Origin: Aeromicrobium tamlense
GTDB lineage: Bacteria; Actinomycetota; Actinomycetes; Propionibacteriales; Nocardioidaceae
Direction of reading: 5' to 3'
Assembly: GCF_013408555.1 (NCBI RefSeq)
Contig: NZ_JACBZN010000001.1
Span: 1,488,001-1,552,000, forward strand
DNA length: 64,000 nucleotides
Shown here one piece after another: positions 31,823 through 41,117 of the stretch. Each line of letters begins with the position of its first letter. The first letter of the stretch is position 1. The notes below the pieces were generated by a model. That model worked only from the letters and a program-made list of their open reading frames with translations, did no database searches and was not told the DNA's origin. A program made the translations under genes and the position numbers.

Positions 31823-34800
31823 GGCCTACGACGATGCCGGGCCACGCCCGCCGCCAGCGCCACCAACAAGGCAACGAGAGAGCCCCAGAGAAGCAGACGG
31901 CTGTTCTCCACAACGCGGCCGCCGGTGTGGGCCTCGGGACCGCTGCTCGCGGGATCCGAGTCGTCGGTCGGCCCCAGCTCGGCTGGGTCGAAGGTGTTCG
32001 TGACCACGACCTCGGCAACCTCGTCCCCACCGACCGTCAGCGCCGTCGGCGAGATCGAGGTGTCATCGGCGCCACCGTCGTCCGGCTCGCTCACGACGCA
32101 CTGGGCACCGACCGGCAGATCGTCGAAGACGACGGACAGACCATCGGCTCTGGAGAGAACCCGCTCGCCGTCGTCGCTGATCGGAATCTTCGTCTCGACG
32201 CCGTCGACATCGAGCGTGCAGGCGAGTGCGACCGTGAACTCCAGGCCGGGATCGAGCTCGTCGACCCCGTCACCCCGCAGCCGCTTCTCGATTCGCACGG
32301 AGCCCAGATCGAAGGTGTTCGTCGCGGTGACGGTGACCGGATCGTCCGAGGTGATCTCGAAGGGACCCGCGGGATCGACGACCGAGCGCGTTGCTCCTCC
32401 GGTACCGGTCTCCTCCGCGGTGCAGGTGGCGCCGACGTCCATGTTCTCGATCGTCGTGGTCAACGGCTGGTCCCCGCCCAGCACGACGTCACCGTCCCAG
32501 ACGGAGTCACCGCGCACGTCCTGACAGGACAAGTGAATCGTGAACGGGCCGGCTCCGAAGGTGGCGGCGCCGTCGCCTTCGACGATCTTCGTGAGCACGA
32601 GGGATCCCACCGCGAAGACGTTCGTGAAGGTCACCTCGTTCGTGACGACCGGGTCATCGCCATCGGGGGTCAGGACCAGGTCGAGCGACTCCGAACCCGT
32701 CTCGGTGCCGTCGGCGGTGGTGCCGGACGACTCCGTCTCCTCGGCTCCCCCGCGGTCGGTCTCGGTCGCCACGCACTCGGAGCCGGCGGGAAGCTCGCTC
32801 AGGGTCCAGGTCTCGCCCGAGTCGAAGACGGCGACCATCGGGCGCGTCGGGCCGTAGCCGGCGGCGTAGACCGGTTCGTCCAGGAAGGTGCACGTGACGC
32901 GGAACCGGAAGGGCCCGTAGACGATCGGATTCCCGTCCTGATCGACCGCCGAGTCCCGAACGTCCTTCGCCAGACGAAGCGACGCGTCCTCGTACGTATT
33001 GGTCGCCGTGACCAGAGCCACCGGCTCGCCCTCGCGCGCCACCGTCACAGTGGTGGTGTCGAACGCGGTCGCTCCGGCCGCCGTGACGTCCTCGCTGACG
33101 GTGCACTCCGACCCCCAGGGCACGCCGTCGATGCGAACGACCTCCCCAGCCTCGAGCACGACCGGCGACTGATCCCCCAGATCCACCGGCTGCCCGACCG
33201 AGGTGCATTCGATCGTCAGCTCGAAGGAGGACGGGGCGTACTCGGAGGCGGGGCCCTCCACGACCTTGGTGATCTCCAACGGCCCGGTGGCCAGCGCGAC
33301 CCCGACCTTGTTCCCCTCCGCTCGCGGCGCCAGGCCGAGGGTCCCGGCATCGTTCGTCCGACCGGCCTGGGCCACGGTGTTCCACGCGATCGTGTCGGAG
33401 CCCACGGTCGGCGACTGCGCTGGAGCCGTGGTGGTGAGGTCCAGTCGCACCGTGCCGGTCGGCTGGAGCAACTCGTCGAAGAAGTCCATCTCGAACTTCA
33501 GCGCTCGGGCGTCTGCGGGCAGTTGCACGGTCCAGCCGTCCGCAGGGTCGGCGCTCTCGTCGATGAGGGTCCACTCCCCGTCCGGACAGCCGTCCAGGGT
33601 CTCCAGGTCGGTGGTGCAGATGTCGTCGTCGGCGTCGTAGAAGACTCGGATCGAGCTCACGTCGCCGAGGCTGGCGCCGGCGAACCGCAGCGAGGTGGGC
33701 GTGGGGCGCCACTGCGACTCGCGAGGCAGCGTCACGATGGCCCCGGTGTCCCCGACGGCAGGCAGCCGATCGAGTGCGTACACCTGATCCATCGGCAGGT
33801 TGCCCGTGTTGGTGAAGGTCATCCGCCAGACGTCCTCGCCACCGGGCTTGGTCACGGGTACGCACCCGCCCGCATAGAAGCCCTCGGAATCGGCGTCGCA
33901 GCCCGCGTCACGGGTGTCGAGCACTCCCAGCTCGCTGTCGACCGCTTGCACGGTCTTGGTGCCGCGCAGTGCCCCGGCCGTGGTCGGGTAGACGGTCGCG
34001 GAGGTGCGGCACTCCCCCGTGTCGGGATCGAGCGACGTCTCGCAGCCGTCCCAGGCCCGGTCACCGACGATCCCCGTCGTGTTGGTCACCGTGGTGTTGC
34101 CCGGCAGCCCCGGTCGGAACACGAGGTCGACCGTGATCGTGTAGGTCTGTCCGACCTCCAGGACCGTGTCCTCCGGGAAGGTGAAGGTGAGCAGATCGGG
34201 CCCCTCCGCGACCGACACAGCTGCGGGATCGGTCGGCATCGGTGGTCCGCTCGCCGGATCGGGGGCGGGCCCGCTGAGGGCATAGCCGTAGTGCTCGTCG
34301 GTGTCAGGGTTCAGCACCAGCAGAGGTCCATCGGCGTCGGTCGGAAGCCGGTCGGTGATCACCGGGTCGACGATCGGCACGTCGCCGGTGTTGGTGAAGG
34401 TCAACTCGTAGGGGATGGACGCGCCGGGGGCTTGTGCGCCGCTGGGCGACTTGGTGACCTGCACCGCGTTGTTCGCGTGACGGTAGAGGATCGGCGCGGT
34501 GACGTCGTCCTCGGCTTGAAGGGGATCGCCGTTCGCGTCGACGTCGGCGGCGAGGGCATCCCCCGTGATCGTGTTCGTCGCCTGCCCGGCAACGGTCTCT
34601 CCCGGCGCCGGCTCGCTCCCGGCCAGATCGCTCGGGACGTCGCCGCCGGTGTGCATATGCTCGCGTCGCTGAACCTCCAGCGGAACGAGCTGGGTCGGGG
34701 TGGCGGGGTTCTCCCAGATCTGGCCGTCGGCACGGGTGAAGGTGAGGCGCAGACCCTGCACGTCCCCTGCGGCGATCCCCTCCGGAAGCACCAGCGACGT

Positions 34801-37800
34801 GGACTCCTCGCCCTCGGTCCACGTGGCACCCTCGAGCTCGACCCCGGAGCTAGTCTCGACGAAGGTGCCGCCCGTCAGGACGTCGACCCGGACCTGATCG
34901 ATCGGGGCGGTGAAGGCGAAGCCGTCACCGAAGCCGACGAAGTCGTACTGGTTCCAGAACGAGGCGTCCACGTCCGTCAGCACCATCTCGACTGCTCGCG
35001 AGGGTCCGCTGGGCTGGCCGGAGAGGGTCATCGTGACTGGGGCGCGATCGGGCTCGGTCTGGCTGGCCGGGTCGAACGACTTCTGGACCTCGAGCCCGAT
35101 GCCCGATGCCAACAGGTCGATGTCGGCGCTGTCGCTCGCGGTGCTGCTGACCTCCGGAGTGTCCGGGTAGTCGATGAGATCCTCACCGACCGTGGTCGCC
35201 CGATTGTCGACTGTGGTCCCGGGCTCTACCGGCGCACCATCGGCCCGTGAGGTCGGGCGTAGACGGGTGTCCGCCTCGACGACCGCGTGGGCTCCTTCAG
35301 TGATGCGGCCCGTGTAGACGAGCTCGAAGCCCACGACGTCGGTCAGGTCCGACTCAGGCGCCAGCAGGGCCTCGGAGCGGCTGAGGATCCGAGTGCCACC
35401 GCCCTCGAGCGTCAGGGTGACGGTGAGCCCGTCGGCGCCGATGTCGGCCGGATCGGTGATCGACACGAAGCCACGCAGGTTGAAGGAGTCGAACGGATCG
35501 GCCAGTCCGGTGGGGTCCGTGATGGTCAGCCGATCGATCTGGCGGGGGGTGGTGTTCTCCGCGTCGAGTGTCATCCGTGCGGTGGGCCAGGAGTCCGGGA
35601 ACGGCACTCCGGGTGCGGGCACGCTCAAGGGTCCTCCCGTCCAGTCCTTCGTCAGCGAGACCGTGAGCGGCACCGGGGAGATGGTGATGATGTCGCTCGC
35701 GTCCTGGTCCACGTAGACCTCGTCGTCGACGATCACGCTGGCGCGCGCGGTGTTGCGCACGTCGCCGGGCTGCTCGGCGACGTTGTAGGTCGCAGAAGCG
35801 ATCACCGGGAGGGTGGGATCGGATCGTCGATCGTCGCGCAGGCGCATGACGGCATGGATCTCCCGGTCGTTGCCGCTGGAGGCCGCGACGCCGGAACCCA
35901 CCTGAGGCGCGGTCGGATCGCCGCCGATCCGGTCGGCGCGGGTCGGGCTCTCCTCATAGACCAGACGGAAGGCGATGATGTCGTTCTGAGAGCCGGTGGG
36001 GACGTCGTACCCGGGGAAGGTGCCGTCGCACGCCGCCGGACACGGATCACCGGGTGCGTCGACCCACCCGCCGGCCGCGAGGCTGAAGAGCTCGACACGT
36101 GCCACGCGGTCGTACGTCAGGTGCGGATCCGTGGCAGGCGTGATCGGATCGATCCGCACGAGGTCGAAGGTGTCGAAGACGGAGTCGGGAACCGTGGCGG
36201 CACTCGGCTGCGGCTGGTCCGAGATGACCATCTGGTCGATGTTGCTGGCACCGCTGGTGGACCAGTCGATACGGAAGCCCGCCTCACGACCCGTGCGCTC
36301 GCCGAGCAGGTCGACGTCCCAGGCCTTGTCGATGAAGTCGGCACTGCCCGGGTCGGGTGGCACGAGATCGATGTCCGGGCACTCCGCCGTGTCCGCTGAG
36401 GCTGGATCGGCGTCCGGTGCGCTGGCCGAGGAAGCCGCGCAGTTCTCCACGTCGAGGTCTGTTCCAGCCGCCTCCGGCCGCAGCTCGTAGCTGATGTTCG
36501 GACTCACCGTCGTGCCCGGTGGGAAGCCGTCATCGCTGTCGTAGACGAACCTGATGCCCTGCGCGTTCTCCTGGACCTCGGGCGGCAGTGGCCCGCTGAA
36601 GATCTGTGGACCGGCGAGGTCGACCATCCCCGGGACGTCGACCCACTCCTCTCCATCCCAGTACTGGACGGTCAGCGTCGCGTCCGCCGGGATCGGCGTC
36701 TCGGTGATCGCGGTGGGGGCGAAGGAGTCGTACCAGGAGTCCGATTCGAGGTCGGCCGGGTCTTGGACGATGATCTCGGTGGCGTCCGTCGTCGACGCCG
36801 GGAACTCCTCCAGCGTGCCGCTGAGCAGCACCGTGACGACCTGTCCGGGGATCGAGAAGATCTCTGTCGGGCTGATCCGCTTGGACACGTCCACGTCCAG
36901 CCGCCGCTGGTACGTGATCAGGTCGTCCGTGGCCGTGGCGTCGCCCGAGAATCCGCCGGGCGCGGTCGTGTCGACGTCGATCGTGTTGGGACGCGTGAAC
37001 TGCGGCAGCGGCTGGGTGTCCGGCGCGGTGACGCCGAAGTTGAGGGTGGCCGTCGCCCCCGGCACGATGGGGCCCGTGAACTCGACCGTGAAGCCGGTGA
37101 CCTGGCTGCCGTCGGGCGGGTCGGGAAGGGTGTTCGGCTCCGTGGTCTCGAGCGTCGTGCTGGTGCCGTCCGCGAAGTCGTAGGTCACGGAGGCACCGGT
37201 CGCACCGGTCGGCCAGACGAGGGGGTCCTCCCACCCGGTGAACGTCAACCCGTTCTCGAAGGGGTTCGGTCCCGCTGATCCGGGCTCGGCGATCGTCATC
37301 GTGTCGAGGGTCAGCTCACTGTCGTTCGTGCCGGTCAGGCTCACGGTGCTCGTTCCACCGACCGCGATCTCGTCCGGCGTGAAGGTCTTCGTGGCGCCGG
37401 TGTCCAGATCCGAGGACGTGATCGTGTACTGGGCGTCGGCCGTTGCCGGGTCCGAGGTCTGCTCGTCGGTCGCGACCACCGTCGAGACCTCATTGTCGAT
37501 CGCTCCGACACCTGCCTCGGCGATGTTGTCGCGCTGCTCCAGGGGCACGGACGCCGTTCCCTCAGCGCCAGGCGGAATGTCATCGCCGTCGGTGCTGATG
37601 AAGGTGATGCGGAGTCCGGTGACGTCTCCCGGCGTGACTCCGGTGGGCAGCGTGGCCGGCGGAGCGCCAGGGGTGCCCTCGACCCACGCACCGTCGACAT
37701 ACGCGTCGACCTGGACCTGCTCGGCTCCGTCGGGGAGTGCGATGTCGAGGGTGCTGCTCGTCAGACCCAGGTAGGTGAACGGATTCGGGGCGGCAGCCGG

Positions 37801-38502
37801 GTCCGACGGGTCGGTGATCTGCACGGTGGCGACGGGGACGTTGGACTCGTTGCCGCCGCTGAGGCTCAGCGTCGTCCCCGTCCCGGGAACCGCCAAGCCG
37901 CTGGGCGGCTCGAAGGCCTTCGACGCCCCGGCCTCGACGACGATGGGGATGTCGGGGACCACGACGAAGGTGCCGTCGTCGGGTTCGGTGTTGGTGCCGT
38001 CCGCCGTCGCCACGTTGACGAGGTCCTCGCCGTCGAGCTGAGGATCGATGTCCGGATCGACCCTCACGGGGATGTTGACGGTAACGGTCGCCCCAGCGGG
38101 CAGACCCTGCGATCCCGGCGGGTCGGTCAACGGCTCGGTGAACGTGACCGTGACGTCATCACCGGACGTCTGGACCGTGCCGCTGGCGCCCTGGACCGTC
38201 ACCGTGCTGTCGGCGTCGAGGATGATGCCCTCCGGCAGCGGGTCGGTGAGCACCGCGTTGGTGCACCCTCCCGAACCGATGTTCGTGCACGAGATCGTGA
38301 TGGAGTACACGAACGAATCCCCCGGCTCGACGACCTGTCCGCTCGTCCATCCAGTGACGGTCTTCGTGACATCGAGCTCGCCCGGATCCTCGGCCACTGC
38401 CGTCGGCGCCCAGGCCACCCCGCCGAGTGCCAGGATCATCGTCAGCACGGCGAACATCGCCGTACGGCCTCCCACCTTGACGCCGCGCAGTGAAGTCGCC
38501 AT
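31819..38502 (-). CDS. Giant DUF11/DUF5979 repeat cell-surface protein
   Basis: The 2227-residue protein begins with a signal peptide (MATSLRGVKVGG, hydrophobic core to about residue 37, AVAED). It then has many DUF11-like beta-sandwich repeats recognisable by VTKTVTGW, VEVQKSF-like and TNTG-type strands, and four DUF5979 repeats of about 105 residues at roughly 1735, 1840, 1965 and 2065 (for example GSLVLTKIVEGDG, each ending VTNTF). The C-terminus has EAHTGG, a hydrophobic helix and an RHRRRP tail, the layout of a sorting signal with a non-canonical motif. ATG at 38502 has GGGAGG six bases upstream. It is probably an adhesin or stalk. Confidence 0.88.
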   Translation of the reverse strand: MATSLRGVKVGGRTAMFAVLTMILALGGVAWAPTAVAEDPGELDVTKTVTGWTSGQVVEPGDSFVYSITISCTNIGSGGCTNAVLTDPLPEGIILDADSTVTVQGASGTVQTSGDDVTVTFTEPLTDPPGSQGLPAGATVTVNIPVRVDPDIDPQLDGEDLVNVATADGTNTEPDDGTFVVVPDIPIVVEAGASKAFEPPSGLAVPGTGTTLSLSGGNESNVPVATVQITDPSDPAAAPNPFTYLGLTSSTLDIALPDGAEQVQVDAYVDGAWVEGTPGAPPATLPTGVTPGDVTGLRITFISTDGDDIPPGAEGTASVPLEQRDNIAEAGVGAIDNEVSTVVATDEQTSDPATADAQYTITSSDLDTGATKTFTPDEIAVGGTSTVSLTGTNDSELTLDTMTIAEPGSAGPNPFENGLTFTGWEDPLVWPTGATGASVTYDFADGTSTTLETTEPNTLPDPPDGSQVTGFTVEFTGPIVPGATATLNFGVTAPDTQPLPQFTRPNTIDVDTTAPGGFSGDATATDDLITYQRRLDVDVSKRISPTEIFSIPGQVVTVLLSGTLEEFPASTTDATEIIVQDPADLESDSWYDSFAPTAITETPIPADATLTVQYWDGEEWVDVPGMVDLAGPQIFSGPLPPEVQENAQGIRFVYDSDDGFPPGTTVSPNISYELRPEAAGTDLDVENCAASSASAPDADPASADTAECPDIDLVPPDPGSADFIDKAWDVDLLGERTGREAGFRIDWSTSGASNIDQMVISDQPQPSAATVPDSVFDTFDLVRIDPITPATDPHLTYDRVARVELFSLAAGGWVDAPGDPCPAACDGTFPGYDVPTGSQNDIIAFRLVYEESPTRADRIGGDPTAPQVGSGVAASSGNDREIHAVMRLRDDRRSDPTLPVIASATYNVAEQPGDVRNTARASVIVDDEVYVDQDASDIITISPVPLTVSLTKDWTGGPLSVPAPGVPFPDSWPTARMTLDAENTTPRQIDRLTITDPTGLADPFDSFNLRGFVSITDPADIGADGLTVTLTLEGGGTRILSRSEALLAPESDLTDVVGFELVYTGRITEGAHAVVEADTRLRPTSRADGAPVEPGTTVDNRATTVGEDLIDYPDTPEVSSTASDSADIDLLASGIGLEVQKSFDPASQTEPDRAPVTMTLSGQPSGPSRAVEMVLTDVDASFWNQYDFVGFGDGFAFTAPIDQVRVDVLTGGTFVETSSGVELEGATWTEGEESTSLVLPEGIAAGDVQGLRLTFTRADGQIWENPATPTQLVPLEVQRREHMHTGGDVPSDLAGSEPAPGETVAGQATNTITGDALAADVDANGDPLQAEDDVTAPILYRHANNAVQVTKSPSGAQAPGASIPYELTFTNTGDVPIVDPVITDRLPTDADGPLLVLNPDTDEHYGYALSGPAPDPASGPPMPTDPAAVSVAEGPDLLTFTFPEDTVLEVGQTYTITVDLVFRPGLPGNTTVTNTTGIVGDRAWDGCETSLDPDTGECRTSATVYPTTAGALRGTKTVQAVDSELGVLDTRDAGCDADSEGFYAGGCVPVTKPGGEDVWRMTFTNTGNLPMDQVYALDRLPAVGDTGAIVTLPRESQWRPTPTSLRFAGASLGDVSSIRVFYDADDDICTTDLETLDGCPDGEWTLIDESADPADGWTVQLPADARALKFEMDFFDELLQPTGTVRLDLTTTAPAQSPTVGSDTIAWNTVAQAGRTNDAGTLGLAPRAEGNKVGVALATGPLEITKVVEGPASEYAPSSFELTIECTSVGQPVDLGDQSPVVLEAGEVVRIDGVPWGSECTVSEDVTAAGATAFDTTTVTVAREGEPVALVTATNTYEDASLRLAKDVRDSAVDQDGNPIVYGPFRFRVTCTFLDEPVYAAGYGPTRPMVAVFDSGETWTLSELPAGSECVATETDRGGAEETESSGTTADGTETGSESLDLVLTPDGDDPVVTNEVTFTNVFAVGSLVLTKIVEGDGAATFGAGPFTIHLSCQDVRGDSVWDGDVVLGGDQPLTTTIENMDVGATCTAEETGTGGATRSVVDPAGPFEITSDDPVTVTATNTFDLGSVRIEKRLRGDGVDELDPGLEFTVALACTLDVDGVETKIPISDDGERVLSRADGLSVVFDDLPVGAQCVVSEPDDGGADDTSISPTALTVGGDEVAEVVVTNTFDPAELGPTDDSDPASSGPEAHTGGRVVENSRLLLWGSLVALLVALAAGVARHRRRP

Positions 38503-38576
38503 GCGGAACCTCCCACCCCGAGTCGCTGACTACCGTCGTTCCACCATGAACTGCTCGCCGGACTCCGTCACCACCC

Positions 38577-39440
38577 TCAGCGGGTGAGCTTCAGGCGCTT
38601 CGCAACCCTGGACAGGGACGTCTCCTCCCACACCACGCGACCCACGAGAGCGGACGCGACCATCACTCCCGCGAAGCCGATCAGCCACGTCGTCACCGCC
38701 AGAATGACGCCCAGCGTGCCGAACTGATCGGCATTCGCATCGACGTAGATCGGCATGACCCGCGCCGAGATGCGGTTGTAAAGCACGCCGAGACATCCCG
38801 TGAGCCATGCGCCGAGCGCCAACGACGCCCAAGAGACGCGGCCGAACAGCAGCATCCACGCAGTGACCCACCAGATCGCCGAGAGGATCACGCACTGGAG
38901 GCCGAAGCCGATCGCGTCGCCCAGCCCACCGTCGATGCCGCGGATGAGGGTGCGGAGCGCGGCAACGAACTGCAGCGTGACGAGCCAGCCGATCAGCCAG
39001 GTCAGACATCGCCTGAAGCCCGACACGCCCCCGATGTGTCCGATGCCCCAGACGCTCTCGTACATGCGCTGAATGGCACGGGCGAAGCTCGAGGCGGAGA
39101 AGATCGTGATGAGCAGCCCGATGACCCCGGTCTGCGTGCGAACCTGGTCCAGGCTCACCTCTCCACCGATCACCGCGGTCCCCTCGGCGCCGACCCCAGC
39201 GGCCGTCGCGAACACCCTCACCGCGGCATCCGACAGCTGGGGCAGGAACGCCGAGAGGACCACGAGCACCGGAATCAGCGCCAGCAGCCCTTGCGCAGCG
39301 ATCAGCATGCACCGGTCGATGAACTCGATCCGCATGAACTCCGCCAGGAGTCTCGCGGCGACCGGCACGCGCGCGAGCCGCGAACGAAGCCGGCCGCCGA
39401 CCCCAGGTCCGGGCTCGTCAGTGTCCATCGGCCGTGGCAT
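38577..39440 (-). CDS. YihY/BrkB-family inner membrane protein
   Basis: The 287-residue protein has about six membrane helices. The AAQGLLALIPVLVVLSAFL segment, the FSASSFARAIQRMYESVWG block and the pattern of the remaining helices are typical of the YihY/BrkB (YhjD) family, whose transported substrate is not established. ATG at 39440 gives a polar 40-residue leader; ATG at 39428 is an alternative. It starts six bases after the stop of the upstream PLDc_N/SHOCT gene on the same strand. Confidence 0.85.
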   Translation of the reverse strand: MPRPMDTDEPGPGVGGRLRSRLARVPVAARLLAEFMRIEFIDRCMLIAAQGLLALIPVLVVLSAFLPQLSDAAVRVFATAAGVGAEGTAVIGGEVSLDQVRTQTGVIGLLITIFSASSFARAIQRMYESVWGIGHIGGVSGFRRCLTWLIGWLVTLQFVAALRTLIRGIDGGLGDAIGFGLQCVILSAIWWVTAWMLLFGRVSWASLALGAWLTGCLGVLYNRISARVMPIYVDANADQFGTLGVILAVTTWLIGFAGVMVASALVGRVVWEETSLSRVAKRLKLTR

Positions 39441-39446
39441 CCACGG

Positions 39447-39830
39447 TCAGGACAGCGCCTTGTTCTTCAATGCCGTGAACTCCTGCTCGGTGATCGTCCC
39501 CGCATCGAGCAGGCTCTTCGCCGACGCGATCTGGTCGGCCGGCGAGGGCGTCGCGGCCACCGAGCGGATGTAGTCGTCCGCCTCGGCCTTGGAGGCCTCG
39601 ATCTCCGCTGCCGTGCGCGACGCCATGCCGCCTCCTCGCACCACGAGGTACGCCAACGCCGTCACCATGGGCAGGACGATCAGGAAGAAGACCCACACGG
39701 CCTTCCACCACCCTGACAGCGACCGATCACGGAACAGGTCGACGATGACCTGGAACATCACGATCAGATAGGCCACCAGGAAGAAGATGCTGATCGAGAG
39801 CCAGAAGAAGTCCCAGAAGTCGTCCACCAT
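39447..39830 (-). CDS. PLDc_N-like membrane protein with SHOCT domain
   Basis: The 127-residue protein has two membrane helices (about residues 9-32 and 44-66, with the W-KAVWVFFLIVLPMVTALAYL signature of PLDc_N-like segments). After an acidic helical linker it ends in a SHOCT domain (ADQIASAKSLLDAGTITEQE, C-terminal KNKAL). SHOCT is a short oligomerisation motif. Function unknown, perhaps envelope stress. AAAGAGG lies just upstream of ATG 39830. A palindrome at 39918-39936 lies in its upstream region. Confidence 0.8.
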   Translation of the reverse strand: MVDDFWDFFWLSISIFFLVAYLIVMFQVIVDLFRDRSLSGWWKAVWVFFLIVLPMVTALAYLVVRGGGMASRTAAEIEASKAEADDYIRSVAATPSPADQIASAKSLLDAGTITEQEFTALKNKALS

Positions 39831-39917
39831 GTGCCTCTTTCGTCGTTCGACGGGCCGCGCCGGGTGCGCGACTCCTACCGTCGGTACGGATCATGGCGTT
39901 CTTGACGTCGGCATGGG

Positions 39918-39936
39918 ATCACACTCGCGAGGTGAT
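39918..39936. promoter_or_regulatory. 19-bp inverted repeat upstream of PLDc_N/SHOCT gene
   Basis: ATCACACTCGCGAGGTGAT has ATCAC/GTGAT outer arms and an inner CTCGCGAG palindrome. It matches the 30534-30552 element in arms and spacing and shares the core TCGCGAG with 42829-42846. It lies between two minus-strand genes, 88 bases before the PLDc_N/SHOCT start. Candidate operator. Confidence 0.4.
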
Positions 39937-39965
39937 CTGCGCAGGCGGGGATGCGCTCGCTCGGA

Positions 39966-41078
39966 TCAGCTGGGGGTTTCCGGCGCGTCATTCCCACCGG
40001 AGAGGAGGGGGCCCAGCCACGTTCGCTCGGGATCGGTGTCGATGAAGATGGCGCGGACGAGGATGGTCATCGGGACGGCGATCAGCGCACCGATGCCACC
40101 GAAGATCGCGGTCCAGACCAGCAGGGAGAGGAAGCTGATCGAGGCGGACAAGCCGACCGCCTCCCCCACGACACGCGGCTGGACGACGGTCTGCAGCAAG
40201 AAGTTGACGACCGAGTAGACGACGACGACCGCGACCGCCGTCCCGAGACCGTGGTCCAACAGTCCCACGACCGCGGGGGGCACCAGTCCGATGATGAAGC
40301 CGATGTTGGGGATGTAGTTCGTCAGGAAGGCCAGCAGTCCCCACAGCCACGGGTCCCGGATGTCCAGCAGGTACAGGGCGCCCACATCGACCAGAGCCAC
40401 CGCCGCGCCGAACAGGGTGGAGACGCGCAGGTAGGACCGGGTCCCGTCGGCGAAGATCGTCAGAGCCTCCGCCATCGTGCGACCGCGGTTCGACAGCGTC
40501 GAGAGCTTGCGCACGAACCCGGCGCTGTCGGTCACCAGGAAGAACAACAGGATGACGATGAAGAAGAAGCTCGTGAGCACCCCCGTCAGGCCCCCGAGTA
40601 CGCCCGCCGCGAAGTCGACAAGCTTTCCGACGTCGATCCGCGCCAGAATGCTCCGCGACTCGTCCTCGTCCAGGCCGATGCGAGCCATCCAGTCACCCAG
40701 CTCCATGATCTTCGCGTGCAGCTCGGCGCTGTACTCGCCGAGCAGCGCCGAGAACCTCAACGCGGTGGCCAAGGCTGCCCATGCAAACCCGAGAACGATC
40801 AGATAGACGAGCACCACGCTGGCGGCCGTGCCGAACCACTCGGGAAGTCCGCGACGCGTGAACACCGTGCGGAGGGGCGCCGCCGAGATCGCGAAGATCA
40901 AGGCCAGGAGCACGGGTGCGAGCGTGTCCGCGAACGACCGCAGCGCGAGTGCCCCCAAGAGCACTGACGTGAAGGTCAGGACGAGGACCGTTCCCCGCGG
41001 GAGCACCGGCCGGTCGACTGCCGTTCGCGACGGTTCCATGAGCACGATGCTCCCCCCGTTCTCGGAACGTTCTCTCAT
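39966..41078 (-). CDS. AI-2E family transporter
   Basis: The 370-residue protein has seven to eight predicted helices and the family hallmarks: paired N-terminal helices, a helical cytosolic loop, LTNYIPNIGFIIGLVPPAVVGLL and the FLLQTVVQPRVVGEAVGLS motif. Members export varied small molecules or act as Na+/H+ antiporters, so the AI-2E name does not imply autoinducer transport. ATG at 41078 is the longest start. GTG at 41045, with GGGGGAG four bases upstream, or ATG at 41039 are also plausible. Confidence 0.9.
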   Translation of the reverse strand: MRERSENGGSIVLMEPSRTAVDRPVLPRGTVLVLTFTSVLLGALALRSFADTLAPVLLALIFAISAAPLRTVFTRRGLPEWFGTAASVVLVYLIVLGFAWAALATALRFSALLGEYSAELHAKIMELGDWMARIGLDEDESRSILARIDVGKLVDFAAGVLGGLTGVLTSFFFIVILLFFLVTDSAGFVRKLSTLSNRGRTMAEALTIFADGTRSYLRVSTLFGAAVALVDVGALYLLDIRDPWLWGLLAFLTNYIPNIGFIIGLVPPAVVGLLDHGLGTAVAVVVVYSVVNFLLQTVVQPRVVGEAVGLSASISFLSLLVWTAIFGGIGALIAVPMTILVRAIFIDTDPERTWLGPLLSGGNDAPETPS

Positions 41079-41117
41079 TCCCTCGGGGTGAAGTCTCGCG
41101 GGCGACGACGCTGTCGC

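Noticed and set aside
31834-35250. 1138-codon open frame antisense to the surface-protein gene
   Set aside because: It mirrors the codon bias of the DUF11/DUF5979 gene, has no ribosome binding site and lacks any recognisable domain; the minus-strand protein has signal peptide, repeats and sorting signal.
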